From a virus, in IMG/VR virus record IMGVR_UViG_3300020205_001114, positions 1 to 22,749 of that record: a stretch of DNA of 22,749 nucleotides; one strand, 5' to 3'. The notes beneath the pieces were generated by a model, which made no database searches, was not told the DNA's origin, and saw only the letters and a program-made list of their open reading frames with translations. Position numbers and translations under genes: made by a program. Every line of letters begins with the position of its first letter. Positions within the stretch are counted from its first letter, which is position 1. Of this stretch, positions 12,401 to 18,800 are shown one piece after another.

Positions 12401-15400
12401 ACCAATAGGATATTCATCAATTTCGTTATTATCAGTTCCTGCAACAATGCCGCTGTTAGCTGGCATGTAAATTACTCTGTTTAACCCGTTTAATTGTAAC
12501 TGTACTGCGGCGCCTTGACTGTCAGCATTTTGAGCAGAGCGTCTACTAGTATACACTGGATAGAACCAACCAACTGCTTGTGACACTTCGTCTTGACCGT
12601 AAATTTTAAATGGTCCGTTTACAGTAGGTTCTTCATTATTAATAAATGTATCATCAATAACAACTTGGGGATAAAAAGATGGGTATAGTCCTAATTTAGT
12701 AGGAGTTGGTGGTACAAAAGAACCGTCAGTTGTTGCAGATTCATAGATTGTAATAGTATCACCTTCTTGCTGATAACTATCAATTAATACAAATCCCTGA
12801 TCATCAAACGTGTAATCTTTAGTATGAATTAATTGGCTGTCATTTAAGTATACCGTTACTGAACGTTGACTTAGTTTTGTAGCAGAAAATACTGCACTAA
12901 GTGGGTAATAAGGATTTCTAGGATCTAACACTTCGTAAGTTAGTACAGTATTATTAGTCCCTGTATCAACCATATCAGAAAAGTAAAATGATTGTGTTTT
13001 AACTTTATCTTTATTAATTTCTTCAAACACACGATTAACGTGCTCTCTTACAGGACCATCAAATCCTAAAGTATCAGCGGTCTCAACAAAGGTTCGTTTA
13101 AAGCGAGCATATTCTTTCTTAGAAAAGTCAATTGCTTTAACAATATTATATTTTTTATTTGCTATATGATATAGTGGTAAGTTTATTGGTCCGCTATGTT
13201 TTACAAATCGCTTACCGTAAACATCTAAATCTCCTAAATCTCGCAGGTTACTAATGCCAGGAAACGTTCCTTCAAAGCCTTGTAAATCTTCAATCATACT
13301 GTCAACATGATCAATTACTTCGCCAAGAGTAAAAAATGACAAATCTTGGTTAGCAGGATTTCTTTCTAAGTTGATAGGAAAATCATACCAACCGTTGCTG
13401 TTTTTAGGTGCAACAGAATTAGTTTTAATTATAACAGTAGACCCAACTTTTAAATCTGTAAAAAATCTAATTATTAACTTTTTATTAATTCTATCAAATG
13501 TATAGTCACTATCTAACTGCTTTATAGTATTATTAACAAATACATTAACTGTTAAATCTGTTAAGGTTAATGGAGCATCATAAACATCAATTTCAAAATT
13601 ATTCCTTACATCAGCAGTTGCAATGTATTGTCTAATTACTTTTTGTTTGGTAATAGTTGGAGTACTTGCCCAACCATTTGCCCATTTAAATGAACTTATA
13701 TTTGAATATTTTCTTAAATTACCTATAGAAGTAGACACAGGAATTATATCTGTTTCTGTTTGATACGTAAATGTATCAGTTAACAAATTAAATTCGAATT
13801 GTATATCACCACTATTATTAATATTTCTGTATACTAAAGGAAATCCTAATTCACTATCAGTAGTTCCGTTACCTATAGAATAACTAAACAGTTTAGTTCC
13901 TTTAAATGTGCTTGAATTAAAAACATCACTGTTGGTATAGTTGTTACCTTCTGGGCAGCAAAGATCAAATAGTGGTGGTTGATTCCTAATAGTTTTTTGT
14001 TGCGCTTGAATCCATACATTATTATGATAATGAAAAGTTTGCCCAGCAAATTTTGTTCCGCTTTTAACAAATACTGTTTCAAGGTGTACTGGGTCAGTAT
14101 CCGCAGTCTCAATTAAGCTAATTTGTCTAACGTTATTAATAGTTACAAATTTTACTTGATAAATTTTACCACTTACCAGCACATCAGTATCTGCTGTAAA
14201 TAGAATTCTCATTCCTTCAGCAAGATCAATCTCATCAACGTTGTAGCCTAAACTTCCTTCAATTGTAGAAAAAACGTCTAATGTAAATGTGTCTATTAGG
14301 TCTACATCTGTTTTTGCAGCAACACCAAAATTAAATAATTTTAATCCTGCTTCAAATTCTATAATAGGACGCTTTGCACGTAGTTCCTCATCTAAATTAT
14401 ACGCAATTTTGCTGTAAGTTGAGCTTGCAATTACTACATCTTTATGAACCCACTTATTGTAACGACTCCATGGGTTCTTGTCAGGACTTGCTCTGTTAAC
14501 AACAATATAATCTTTTTCTTTTGCATAAGATTCAGAGTTTGAAAATGGTAGTGAATCAAACTTTTCGCTATCAAACGGTACTTCAATTGTTTGTGCATAT
14601 GCAGCAGGAATTATTAGATCACGTTCGTTTATTAATTTAATTTTGTCGCCAACACCTTCAACATACCAGCTATCTTTGCTGTATTGAACTGGAGTAACTG
14701 CCCCAATAAAATTAACTCGCATGCCGTTAGTAAGTGTTGCACCGTTAGCACTCTTATACGTTTTCTTTCCTAATATGTCTGTTTCAACATCTACAAAAGA
14801 GTTTTCTTCAATGTCATAGATTCTTACTATTCCACTAGTATCAACGTTATTTTTTGAAATATAATATAATCTGTTTGGAGCGTTTAAAGGAATAGTAAAT
14901 TCTATAGTACCCTTTTCAATATAAACGTTTGCAATTTCTTCTCCTGCTTCTCCCAACTTACGAATACCGTCAGGGTATAATGTTGATACATTTTCAGCAG
15001 CAGCAAATGTAACTGATCCGCTATCAGGTAATACAATATATTCACCCAAATCGTATTCATTTCCGTATAGTTGTGCATCAAACAATCCTGCGCCGCGAAT
15101 ACCTTCACGACCGGCTGTGATTAACGCATTACCAGGAGTAACTGTTTTACTGATAGCAAACGCTATTGGGTGTCCAGGTGTATTAATTTCAAATCTGTAT
15201 GTTTGTCCTCTATACAATTTTAACGTAGGGTTAGATGTAAGACCGTCAGGAGAAAATACATAAGAAGTATTATCAACATTATCAGCTAGTGTAACAGTAT
15301 ATGTGCTTACAACATCTTTGTTTTGACCAGCTATTCTTACGCTGGGCGGGCCGCCTGCTAGCCAATAGTAATTGCGGAAGTTTACAAATTTATCCCAATC

Positions 15401-15808
15401 AATATTTGGATTCCATGCATATGTTTCTTGACTGTTTAAACGACTGTGATTGTTGGTGTTTCCGCCAAAGGCAGTAATTTGATTGATGTAATCATTATAA
15501 TCTTTGTAAAATGTTACATTATCTAGATTATCTTTAATAACAGCAGCAGGTTCTAACTGATAGTTAGTTCTATCTACACTTATATCACCTACATAAGCAT
15601 CAGTGGCCGCAAATGCTTTTGCATTTTTTCTACCTACGTATCCACTAATTTTTTCAGCAACGCCGGGCTGTGTTAATTGATCAAGGGTGGCTTGCAAAAA
15701 CTTTTTATTAGCTTCAGTTCTAAAATATCTTGGTAGTAGTTCAGAAGTAGCACGTTTATTCTTACCAGGAACTGGTAGTGCTGATTCGTTTTGATTTTCG
15801 TTAGCCAT
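491..15808 (-). CDS. Giant 5105-residue modular virion structural protein in gene-7 position
   Basis: This is one uninterrupted frame of 5105 codons (about 560 kDa) directly after the gp6-like gene, where T4 has gene 7 (gp7 is about 1030 residues). The ATG at 15808 lies 2 bases after the gp6 stop (TAA-TA-ATG), with a weak GGGAG 12 bases upstream. Several segments read like large structural proteins of marine T4-like phages: the N-terminus (ELLPRYFRTEANKKFLQATL), NPWSRYNKWVHKD near residue 450, a WELLG/KWWNTVYGPAPYT region near 1270-1310 and NAEEILVDGDGFVTPTTSKG near 4420. Modules visible in order are a cupredoxin-like domain (about 175-335), W/Y carbohydrate-binding-like modules (1570, 1830, 2335 and 2945-3045), FG-GAP-like propeller blades (2244-3310), GxGY repeats (3685-3750 and 4053-4115), a run of VxVNG modules (4490-4860) and an IDGERIEYF module (4915-4973). 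I counted only about five cysteines and saw no signal peptide, membrane segment or catalytic motif. A baseplate-peripheral, scaffold or fibre role is inferred, not proven. Confidence 0.9.
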   Translation of the reverse strand: MANENQNESALPVPGKNKRATSELLPRYFRTEANKKFLQATLDQLTQPGVAEKISGYVGRKNAKAFAATDAYVGDISVDRTNYQLEPAAVIKDNLDNVTFYKDYNDYINQITAFGGNTNNHSRLNSQETYAWNPNIDWDKFVNFRNYYWLAGGPPSVRIAGQNKDVVSTYTVTLADNVDNTSYVFSPDGLTSNPTLKLYRGQTYRFEINTPGHPIAFAISKTVTPGNALITAGREGIRGAGLFDAQLYGNEYDLGEYIVLPDSGSVTFAAAENVSTLYPDGIRKLGEAGEEIANVYIEKGTIEFTIPLNAPNRLYYISKNNVDTSGIVRIYDIEENSFVDVETDILGKKTYKSANGATLTNGMRVNFIGAVTPVQYSKDSWYVEGVGDKIKLINERDLIIPAAYAQTIEVPFDSEKFDSLPFSNSESYAKEKDYIVVNRASPDKNPWSRYNKWVHKDVVIASSTYSKIAYNLDEELRAKRPIIEFEAGLKLFNFGVAAKTDVDLIDTFTLDVFSTIEGSLGYNVDEIDLAEGMRILFTADTDVLVSGKIYQVKFVTINNVRQISLIETADTDPVHLETVFVKSGTKFAGQTFHYHNNVWIQAQQKTIRNQPPLFDLCCPEGNNYTNSDVFNSSTFKGTKLFSYSIGNGTTDSELGFPLVYRNINNSGDIQFEFNLLTDTFTYQTETDIIPVSTSIGNLRKYSNISSFKWANGWASTPTITKQKVIRQYIATADVRNNFEIDVYDAPLTLTDLTVNVFVNNTIKQLDSDYTFDRINKKLIIRFFTDLKVGSTVIIKTNSVAPKNSNGWYDFPINLERNPANQDLSFFTLGEVIDHVDSMIEDLQGFEGTFPGISNLRDLGDLDVYGKRFVKHSGPINLPLYHIANKKYNIVKAIDFSKKEYARFKRTFVETADTLGFDGPVREHVNRVFEEINKDKVKTQSFYFSDMVDTGTNNTVLTYEVLDPRNPYYPLSAVFSATKLSQRSVTVYLNDSQLIHTKDYTFDDQGFVLIDSYQQEGDTITIYESATTDGSFVPPTPTKLGLYPSFYPQVVIDDTFINNEEPTVNGPFKIYGQDEVSQAVGWFYPVYTSRRSAQNADSQGAAVQLQLNGLNRVIYMPANSGIVAGTDNNEIDEYPIGVALIRGHDGSFVKAFKDFKDYLILDLEKRIFNNIKVSYNASQLDVNDFINSKGRITGFSRDEINLSLRPSFVEWLKNIESDYTDNSFYQRENQFTFNYSNMNSAVDGALLPGHWRGVYKEVFDTDRPHSHPWELLGLTNKPKWWNTVYGPAPYTGNNEILWSDLEQGILREPGKEIKVLNKYVRPGLMNFIPSDDKGRLKSPIASSYAKNFFYRYTTQNWKFGDEAPVETAWRRSSDYAFALIKAWLLNQPAKVMGIGFDVSRITKNLAGQYVYTNTLKPITLKDIQVPNTYEDTQRVQTSGLVNYIYNLVASNILTVYDDYKEDLSRLTNQLGFKLGGFTDKQKVKIILDSRSPTNSLAEGLYVPEENYNIFLNTSSPIAVYNYSGVIVEKTADGFLIRGYNDETPYFTYFPVIETANDPVVTVGGITESSSEWTANRRYIKGQLLVNNFKYYRVVTNFTSGDSFNTDNIALLTDVPITGGKRAIFRRNFNQRRPQTITYGSKLSTSQDVVDFILGYDSYLKSLGFSFDNFNRNTEYVENWDHGAREFLFWTTQGWASGTTVSLSPGANNITLTTSYSVSDDIFEDFYGFNVLKQDGDTINPSNISVFREGNTIHVSPKNTTDGIYNVTFPLVQKEHVVLIDNTTVFNDIIYQPESGYRQERLKVLGYRSDNWNGSLDIPGFIFDTAEMVEWTAWKDYTIGTLVKYKQFYYVAVFAVPGEEEFNSAYWYRLNEKPVPKLYTNFDYKINQFTDFYDLDSGNFDAEQQRLAQHLIGYQKRDYLANIITDDVSQYKFYQGFIQDKGTKNAITKLFDPLSTSQNNSFDFYEEWAIQVGRYGALDNVQQVEFILDETKMQETPQSIELVQTLPTDNFDKVYRIRPFEVYDKPEGYNHAPFPTTSIDPDYLMSSGYVYEDDVEYKAGAISDLETTDVNQLQFGQYIWLTTTQDNSWNVYQVADSVAKVTTLVSLGTYTDTNKPIFTLTVDRWAAPLLNAGDLIGIKGAGEYNLTGIYQIDFIDGATINIIVPIENEFKPFDSENFVLIKLREVRVNNLVGLNNLIQEEIYNDQKIWVDNYKNGNWAVYQNSPVYNSIQQTLSNPAVFDSTDHQYSYSMSVTDNNCSLFVSAPNDGNGVVYYYRRSKDSSNLIQEPEITPEYTSDLYDITAAEFGKSIVVSPDGEFLAIGIPNASSVKTRFTGDFNPSSTYSKNDIIRYRESLWKANRAILPTTTSQPFTTFDTYVRLASVSDADSTTIKLLVAGNPGLENSESNHFLVRAPLDMYLGTKAGDSVKLAWNTTSFAYPTLENYIPFDDENDLTISVIQNIHEISAKIDHILFVETFVGLPSIGDRVTTDTGAGTVRYFDIKGDSAVIYINDTTGNFDISGELFVNDTDFIGFYTEEDTYNVSNNLGGFWLIETGFDYNNNSRWYDIGRGLVYVDVLLSTDTRDAFDYYNIQTTVASIGPYISNNNQASFIANLSYFGDPAGIEGSQLTNKWVVRGAKAYTDDLTISYESEFRLYDLDNRVIDVASAGFSYDILNKKQTVVDLWDGYIDFEYTNFDFSGNVFEPVIGDILEDVQTPFDEFGGLALTSYTTSSVEVIFYQRNFNFVRVYVKNKTGNWLKINNIGKVELRRKQNIAARGAGDVDRVIGTVNDFSNDIVLGSSQIGKLIVFEHTDNLPIASNPYIVDEEYWFFDELTVGGAARGENPPNKLNKDYTQIYHIAADAFGSPGPAGSGAVAIYYKMGNGSYKLQEILYSEYSATDRRFGEKLKLIKNKGLYTLLVTSVGDTSQQSYGSIEIFKHGYTDTDVFKGTWKVSADYLTDDIVYYKGNYYRAVKNIDAQTVLNISNPIYWNQISWRQGKDENYRGTLDNVYPYALGSIVNYNGSLYKAKTNIAAGAIITSANWELITSDIDYLGYLPNRTGNAFYGEQVFQPSDEYVEEFANEFDISSNGSILTVLSKQVNSDSSTSAIMSIYRLVGNKYNLDQTIVLGKNTKSIVLAPDGNIIAVSEPENDERKTDQGKVNVYRQINGSFNLVQTLLAPQNEESEKFGSKMSFSNDNLVVSSLNGDMKIPTTFDVASTNETTFDNGYTTFKNVIKDTGVVYIFEDLEDTLVYSQSFRYDDSTVLNFGETLLAKDNHVYVGMPRVGSDTYKGTVLDYRKSKGTTSWNRIREFVPPADVSKIRGAFLYNKRTNQIVTYLDFIDPIQGKIAGPAEQEIKYKVPYDPATYNVGVYTGVDTDVFWADEHVGEVWWNIKTARFTYPYQGDVQYQKANWNELQPGSEINVYEWVESNFLPSQWDSLADTDSGLSQGLSGLSVYSDALYSQKFVYDSVSQTFSNRFYFWVEKKLTVPQIENRAISVFDIARLIATPREQGYRFISFLGKDRFILNNCDSLIYNEDIVLNIKYATGSNTEQQTHAAYYIMSEGLASSEVNADIERKWFDSLVGYDNQNRKVPAENLTPKQKYGIQNRPRQSMFVNRYEALKQYIERVNLVLKENIITDIYDISPLLTKEEVPNIILGKYDTVIDTIDELRFVSTNKLVHAELTPVIQNGKIVRVVINNSGRGYKVAPNYVLTGTGTDAEFNIEINNLGQITNVEVLSTGSGYAPTAQIFVRNFSTLVSSDSTINGKWAIYTWNSTTSTWSRTGIQGYNVNLYWNYVDWYATGYNEFTPIDYNISQSSELQSITNNIGDTVRIQDINSGGWLLLEKIDNLDSEDYTINYKTVGRQNGTIEFKDTLYDYSKNAVGFDNRNFDSIIYDSNPVTELRTILNTVRDNIFVGALKVEYNNLFFATLRYVLSEQLYVDWMFKSSFIKIKHNVGMLEQDRTFNADTSSSYKSYVEEVKPYKTVIREFVSAYETIDNTASMTSDFDLPPYYNTFKKKITPTNAIVLQGQVISEDSKLLDYPRKNWLDNHGYSVKSVEIANGGSGYTYKPIIKLVGGNGTGATAEAYLGYGAITKIKVTNPGTGYITAPTVIIEGSQTANSTTATATAVLGNGVVRTPTIKIKFDRTSKNYFISSLGKTETFAGTNITTRFNLEWPMDLQSSNVFVYIDDEEQLRSTYSYENVSNSSTGYLRQQGRINFVNPPANEAVIRVVYKRPLSMLHAADRINFAYNPLQNMLGKNLANLMDGVDYGGVEITSFDFGGAAGWDVKGWYTDTWDTYDNTYEDEVFTFDGSTSIIELATPLALGMTYNVYLKRYGEATPNRIDDANYGTELQTNPNALMPSFVGDGTTRILDLGIYGILANDNDVLIVRKYTSDGSFIPDPESYDTALSGGDLVYATARGINAEEILVDGDGFVTPTTSKGPEELVPGQVLDTLDIKVYTRDSGGLGTIYSQSYIMNSTTLYDLGVVPGSNPSVFVKIANQLLADTEYTIDWINNTVTIQSPVIGAELNILCVERSGQDIIDYGRLVSDGSTTDYELPRKYVDGMSVFVSVNGEQQSVIFYGLEDALGNAAIRFAETLSEGQIINWTIFSTDAVINYSQITKDTFIADGSTSIFTLNTAPFYAIPTAYNVMVKVDNRILTPGYNIQFVVPADRQREYQLESFQQPGNALQAEDVNVFVNGTEITTPVQWRFDVVNSSIVLSDTVGNVGDLIEIYVVTDGEYQLNGNTLTLVDTPIANQTIEVFSFSNHDILGIERIKYDVVSRIALTAEDLDYVTYNRLTVGEIKLRSPAADAQYVWVSVNGELLTPSVDYSLTDNKSKVRLVRQPNADDVIDILHFTPQLSQTKFAFRQFKDMLNRTHYKRLDAPVTVLANTLLETDLRIELIDASTLSAPSKSANRPGIIFIDGERIEYFVKENNTLRQLRRGTLGTGVKQLYASGTDVFDQSNSKTVPYKDVTQTQNIVATGLTATFALNFKAASANEFEVFVSGRRLRKSNISVFNPVLALDSPTGDEIVAAEFTLSNNVDSAGNILSSSIILRETPLADQQITVTRKLGKIWTESNMTLSETQTDIAFFLRAGTTKLPE
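575..2345 (-). repeat. C-terminal run of VxVNG-type beta modules in giant protein
   Basis: From about residue 4488 to near the C-terminus the protein is a series of similar units. Each has an opening strand such as SVFVKIANQLL, SVFVSVNGEQQ, YNVMVKVDNRIL, DVNVFVNGTEI, YVWVSVNGELL or FEVFVSGRRL. A Y-x-I/L-D or equivalent turn follows, and then a closing strand ending D-x-I-x-I-x. Single copies also occur earlier, near 13420-13560 (NVFVNNTIKQL), 12740-12865 (SVTVYLNDSQL) and 3115-3275 (NVFVYIDDEEQL). Between 890 and 1065 lies a distinct module with FIDGERIEYF and LRQLRRGTLGTG, which I recognise from marine phage structural proteins. The array looks like a fibre- or arm-building beta structure, by inference. 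Confidence 0.55.
3465..3655 (-). repeat. GxGY repeat pair (second)
   Basis: Residues about 4052-4115 carry VEIANGGSGYTYKPIIKLVG, then a GTGATAEAYLG linker strand and ITKIKVTNPGTGYITAPTVI. The full repeat period (GSGY, P, GxGAxAxA, I-T-x-I-x-V, GTGY, aP-x-V) is more regular here than in the first pair. Confidence 0.65.
4558..4755 (-). repeat. GxGY repeat pair (first)
   Basis: Residues about 3685-3751 contain two units, VVINNSGRGYKVAPNYVLTG and ITNVEVLSTGSGYAPTAQIF. Each has a hydrophobic strand, N/S-x-G-x-GY and a following P-x-V/I strand. This short repeat is common in phage structural proteins and in some bacterial surface proteins. A second pair occurs about 300 residues later. The role is probably architectural. 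Confidence 0.6.
6680..6978 (-). repeat. Two adjacent W/Y modules resembling chitin-binding (CBM5/12-like) domains
   Basis: Residues about 2945-3044 of the giant protein hold two consecutive units. The first reads GTWKVSADYLTDDIVYYKGN followed by YYRAV and, further on, a YWNQI end. The second reads GTLDNVYPYALGSIVNYNGS followed by LYKAK and an NWELI end. The shared pattern is an initial W or hydrophobic residue, Y, G/D-x-I-V-x-Y-x-G, a YxA strand and a closing W. Small CBM5/12-type modules of chitinases and phage tail proteins have this pattern. They lie between propeller units 3 and 4. Sugar binding is possible but unproven. Confidence 0.5.
8677..8815 (-). repeat. W/Y carbohydrate-binding-like module inside propeller unit 2
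   Basis: Residues about 2332-2378 read FNPSSTYSKNDIIRYRESLW and then KANRAI, with a TFDTYVRL end. They follow the same Y, D-x-I-x-Y, LWKA pattern as the adjacent pair at 6680-6978. The module directly follows the second FG-GAP-like unit and opens the long stretch that separates that unit from its closing strand. Confidence 0.45.
10205..10330 (-). repeat. W/Y carbohydrate-binding-like module
   Basis: Residues about 1827-1868 of the giant protein read EWTAWKDYTIGTLVKYKQFY, then YVAVFAVPG and an AYWYRL end. The layout (W, Y-x-I-G-x-L-V-x-Y, YYVA, closing W) matches the other W/Y modules of this protein. It is the clearest single copy outside the adjacent pair. Confidence 0.5.
11035..11105 (-). 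repeat. Partial or diverged W/Y module
   Basis: Residues about 1569-1592 read EWTANRRYIKGQLLVNNFKY followed by YRVV. This shares the EW, Y-x-x-G-x-L-V and YY pattern of the later copy near residue 1827, but no clear closing W follows. It is the weakest of the five copies and may be a diverged one. Confidence 0.35.
14804..15286 (-). other. Cupredoxin-like domain without copper ligands, in giant protein
   Basis: Residues about 175-335 of the giant protein show the start NPTLKLYRGQTYRFEINTPG followed by HP. The closing half is IEFTIPLNAPNRLYYISKNN and then GIVRIYD. This is the usual order of the plastocyanin-like domain common in marine proteins, where the second half normally reads roughly LYYxCxxHxxMxGxI. 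Here the Cys, His and Met positions are replaced (ISKNNVDTSG), leaving only the early His. A purely structural beta-sandwich is therefore more likely than a metal site. The fold assignment comes from pattern recognition. Confidence 0.6.
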
Positions 15809-15810
15809 TA

Positions 15811-18800
15811 TTAGTAAGAACTCCCATTAATAGAACTCTGTATTCCAGAAGTGCTACTTGATATACTTGTAACAACGTTACCTAATGCTTTTAGATTTGT
15901 TGCTGTAATTTCGTCAATTATTTCAACATCAGCAACTGTTGCTGCCGATACAAATATTTCGTCTGATTCTGATTTAATTTCAAACAAACTACCAAATCCT
16001 TGTGCTGTTTGTTTTGGTACTAATAATAATGAAACTAAATTAGGTGATAAATTATTCATAACATATGCGCTTAGTTCCGAGAAGTAAAAAGTATCACCAA
16101 AATTCCAATATTCTATACTAAAAAATTTATTAATCGCATCGATAACTTTTGATTTGATTTCATTGTTGTTAATTGTTAATCCTGGATTTTTTACGATCTT
16201 AAAGGTTGCTTGTAGGTCTTCTCTTGCTTTTGATCCGAACAGTACCTTGTACTTAACAGGATGATAAACTATTTCATCACTTATTGATTTAATTTTGTTA
16301 ATCTCAAATCCATAGCTTCTAAATAATTCATCGCTGCTTGGTGGCAGAGGTTTATTAGTTAACGTTCCGCTAATCCATTTTCTAAATTCTGTATCATAAC
16401 CTTTAGTTAAGAAATAGGTATCTATAATATTAGTAGAGCTAGGATCAATTCTATAATTAGAATCTGCTACGTGTACATAATGAAATTTTAAATTATCTCT
16501 TCCAACAAATCCTCTATAGTTAGAGGTAACTGATGAATTATTATTTGCGATACTTAATACTTTGAAAACTCCTTCTTCTATAAGGTAGAATGTTTGTCCT
16601 TCGCTGTAGCTACTAGGTGAGCCTATTGCAGCTTCATTAGCTCTAACTAAGATTGTATTATTAGAATTATCAAAATATTTAAAATCTTCAACTCCGTCAG
16701 TTGTGATGTATTTCTTTTGAAATACGAACTTAGTTGAACTGTTCACAGTTTCACTGACTATTTGTTCAAATACTTCAGGGTTATCAGAAACACCATCATC
16801 ATCTTTATCAAAAAATTCAACTTGAATTTTTCTTGAATCTACATAGCCGTCGCTATCTCTAAATGCGTCAGAAATTGTCCAAGGAAAATCTTCTGTAAAT
16901 GATACCAACGAATCAGGCTGTCTGTTGATGTTTAATATTGAAATTTTATCTTTAATAAGTTGTCCAGTCTTTGGATCATATATTCTGTCTGCACTGTCAA
17001 AGAAAAATCTAATTTCATTTGCGCTCTCAAATACATATCGTAAGTTACGATAGGTAATTGTGTAAGTTTCGCCGTTGGTTTTAAAATATAGTATCCAACT
17101 AGAATCAAGGTTTTGTCCGCTTGTATCGCCAGCTTTACCTGTGTTAAAATTGTTTATTGTATTAATATTTTCAGCCGTAATGATTTTCCATTGGCGGGCT
17201 TCTCTATCATATCTTAATGCAAAATCTCTATAAGCAAATACTCTATCAATAATTTGAGACTTAATATCAGAAATTAATACTCTTGATAATTTAGGAACAA
17301 TTTGAGTTAATATTGCGCCTTCTGGAATAATATCGTTTAAGACCAGTGCGCCAGCACTGCTGCTGTCAATTTGTGTTCCGTTGCCATAAACACTTACCAC
17401 TTTTGTCCATTTGTAAGTTGATGCTCCTAAATGGTCAGAGTCTCCTATCATTAATGTGCCGTTAGGCATAAAATGATATCCGGTTGGTGCGGTAAATTTA
17501 ATTAGGGCGCCGGGTTCAATTAATCTTAAACTATTTGCTGTAAAACTTCCTACTGGTTGTCTTACAGAGTCACTGTCAATAAAGAATCCAGTTGACCTGT
17601 TTGTTGAAGTAGTAACTTGTGCCCAAGACACACCTAAATCACTTACAATGATTTTGCCGTATTTGTCAAGATAAAAATTATTAGTATTTGTACTTGACAG
17701 TATTGGTTCAATTGTATTGTATATAACACCTTCAATGTCTGACTGAGTGTTAAACGTAAACGAAGTTTTTCTTAAAAAGTCTTCTTTATATATAATTCCG
17801 TCATCTGCAAATAAACTTGTGTTTGAATATTTTCCACTTGCATCTTTGAGGTCATAATATCGACTAATTCCGCTTGCTACTCTATTAACAGATTTAGTTT
17901 TAATAATATCTTGGCTTATTCCCAAAGGACCAATATTATAATCTTCAGCAGTAATTAATCTATTTTGAGTGTAATATGTAGCAGGTGCATTAGCTTTAAT
18001 ATCTGCATTACTTTCTGATGTTGCTCCGTTAGCTACAGAGTATTTTAAACTTAGCCCCAGTGTAAGAGTTTCTTGTACATTATTTTTACTAATATACGGA
18101 ATATCAATAGAGATGTTATTTAATGCACCTGGATTAATAACACTGTTTCTATTCTCACTAACTCTATAATAAATTTTAAAGTTTCCGGATGGTAAGTTAC
18201 CAAATACACCATCGCTAAACACTAAGTTAATTCTATCTTCAATTCGTGTTTGTACAGCGTACACACTGCGAGTACCTCTAAACAAGCTATTATAGATAAT
18301 ATTATTTCCCTCAACTGCATCAATCTTTGTCCACAGTTCAGTTTCAATACCATTTGTATCTGTGCTATAGAGCCATACATCAGAATTATTAATATTAGTT
18401 GAGTCAATAGAAACTAGCTGATTTGGGGTAGTATTGTTGATTAAAAATGTACCATTATCAAGACGCCCTTGACGGAAGTGCATAAAGAAACCAGTATTAG
18501 AACTGCCTGCACCTTGGCCATCATCTCTATAGAGGAACGCTGTATTATTTCCTGGAAGTGGAGGTTCTTCCACAATACTTCCATTAAAAATGTCAGAACT
18601 TACTATCTCAAATCGTGTACTTAATCCTTCAATATTTTTAGTAAAAGGATAAACAGGTAAATCAGTATTTGCAGCCTGAAACCTATATTGCTGTGTTAAT
18701 ACTCCAGAAATATTTTCACTTTTAACTGGTCTGCCATAGGTGCCATTTACTGGCAATGCTGCATTGAGAACTTTAACAAACTGTTCAAAATAGTTTGTAT

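Noticed and set aside
14804-15286. Cupredoxin-like domain as a functional electron carrier
   Set aside because: The Cys, His and Met ligand positions are replaced, so copper binding of the usual type is not expected.
491-15808. The giant frame as an assembly artefact or chance open frame
   Set aside because: Conserved marine-phage segments occur in the same frame from the first 30 residues to the last 200, with even composition and no break. A local error cannot be excluded without reads, but an artefact is not indicated.
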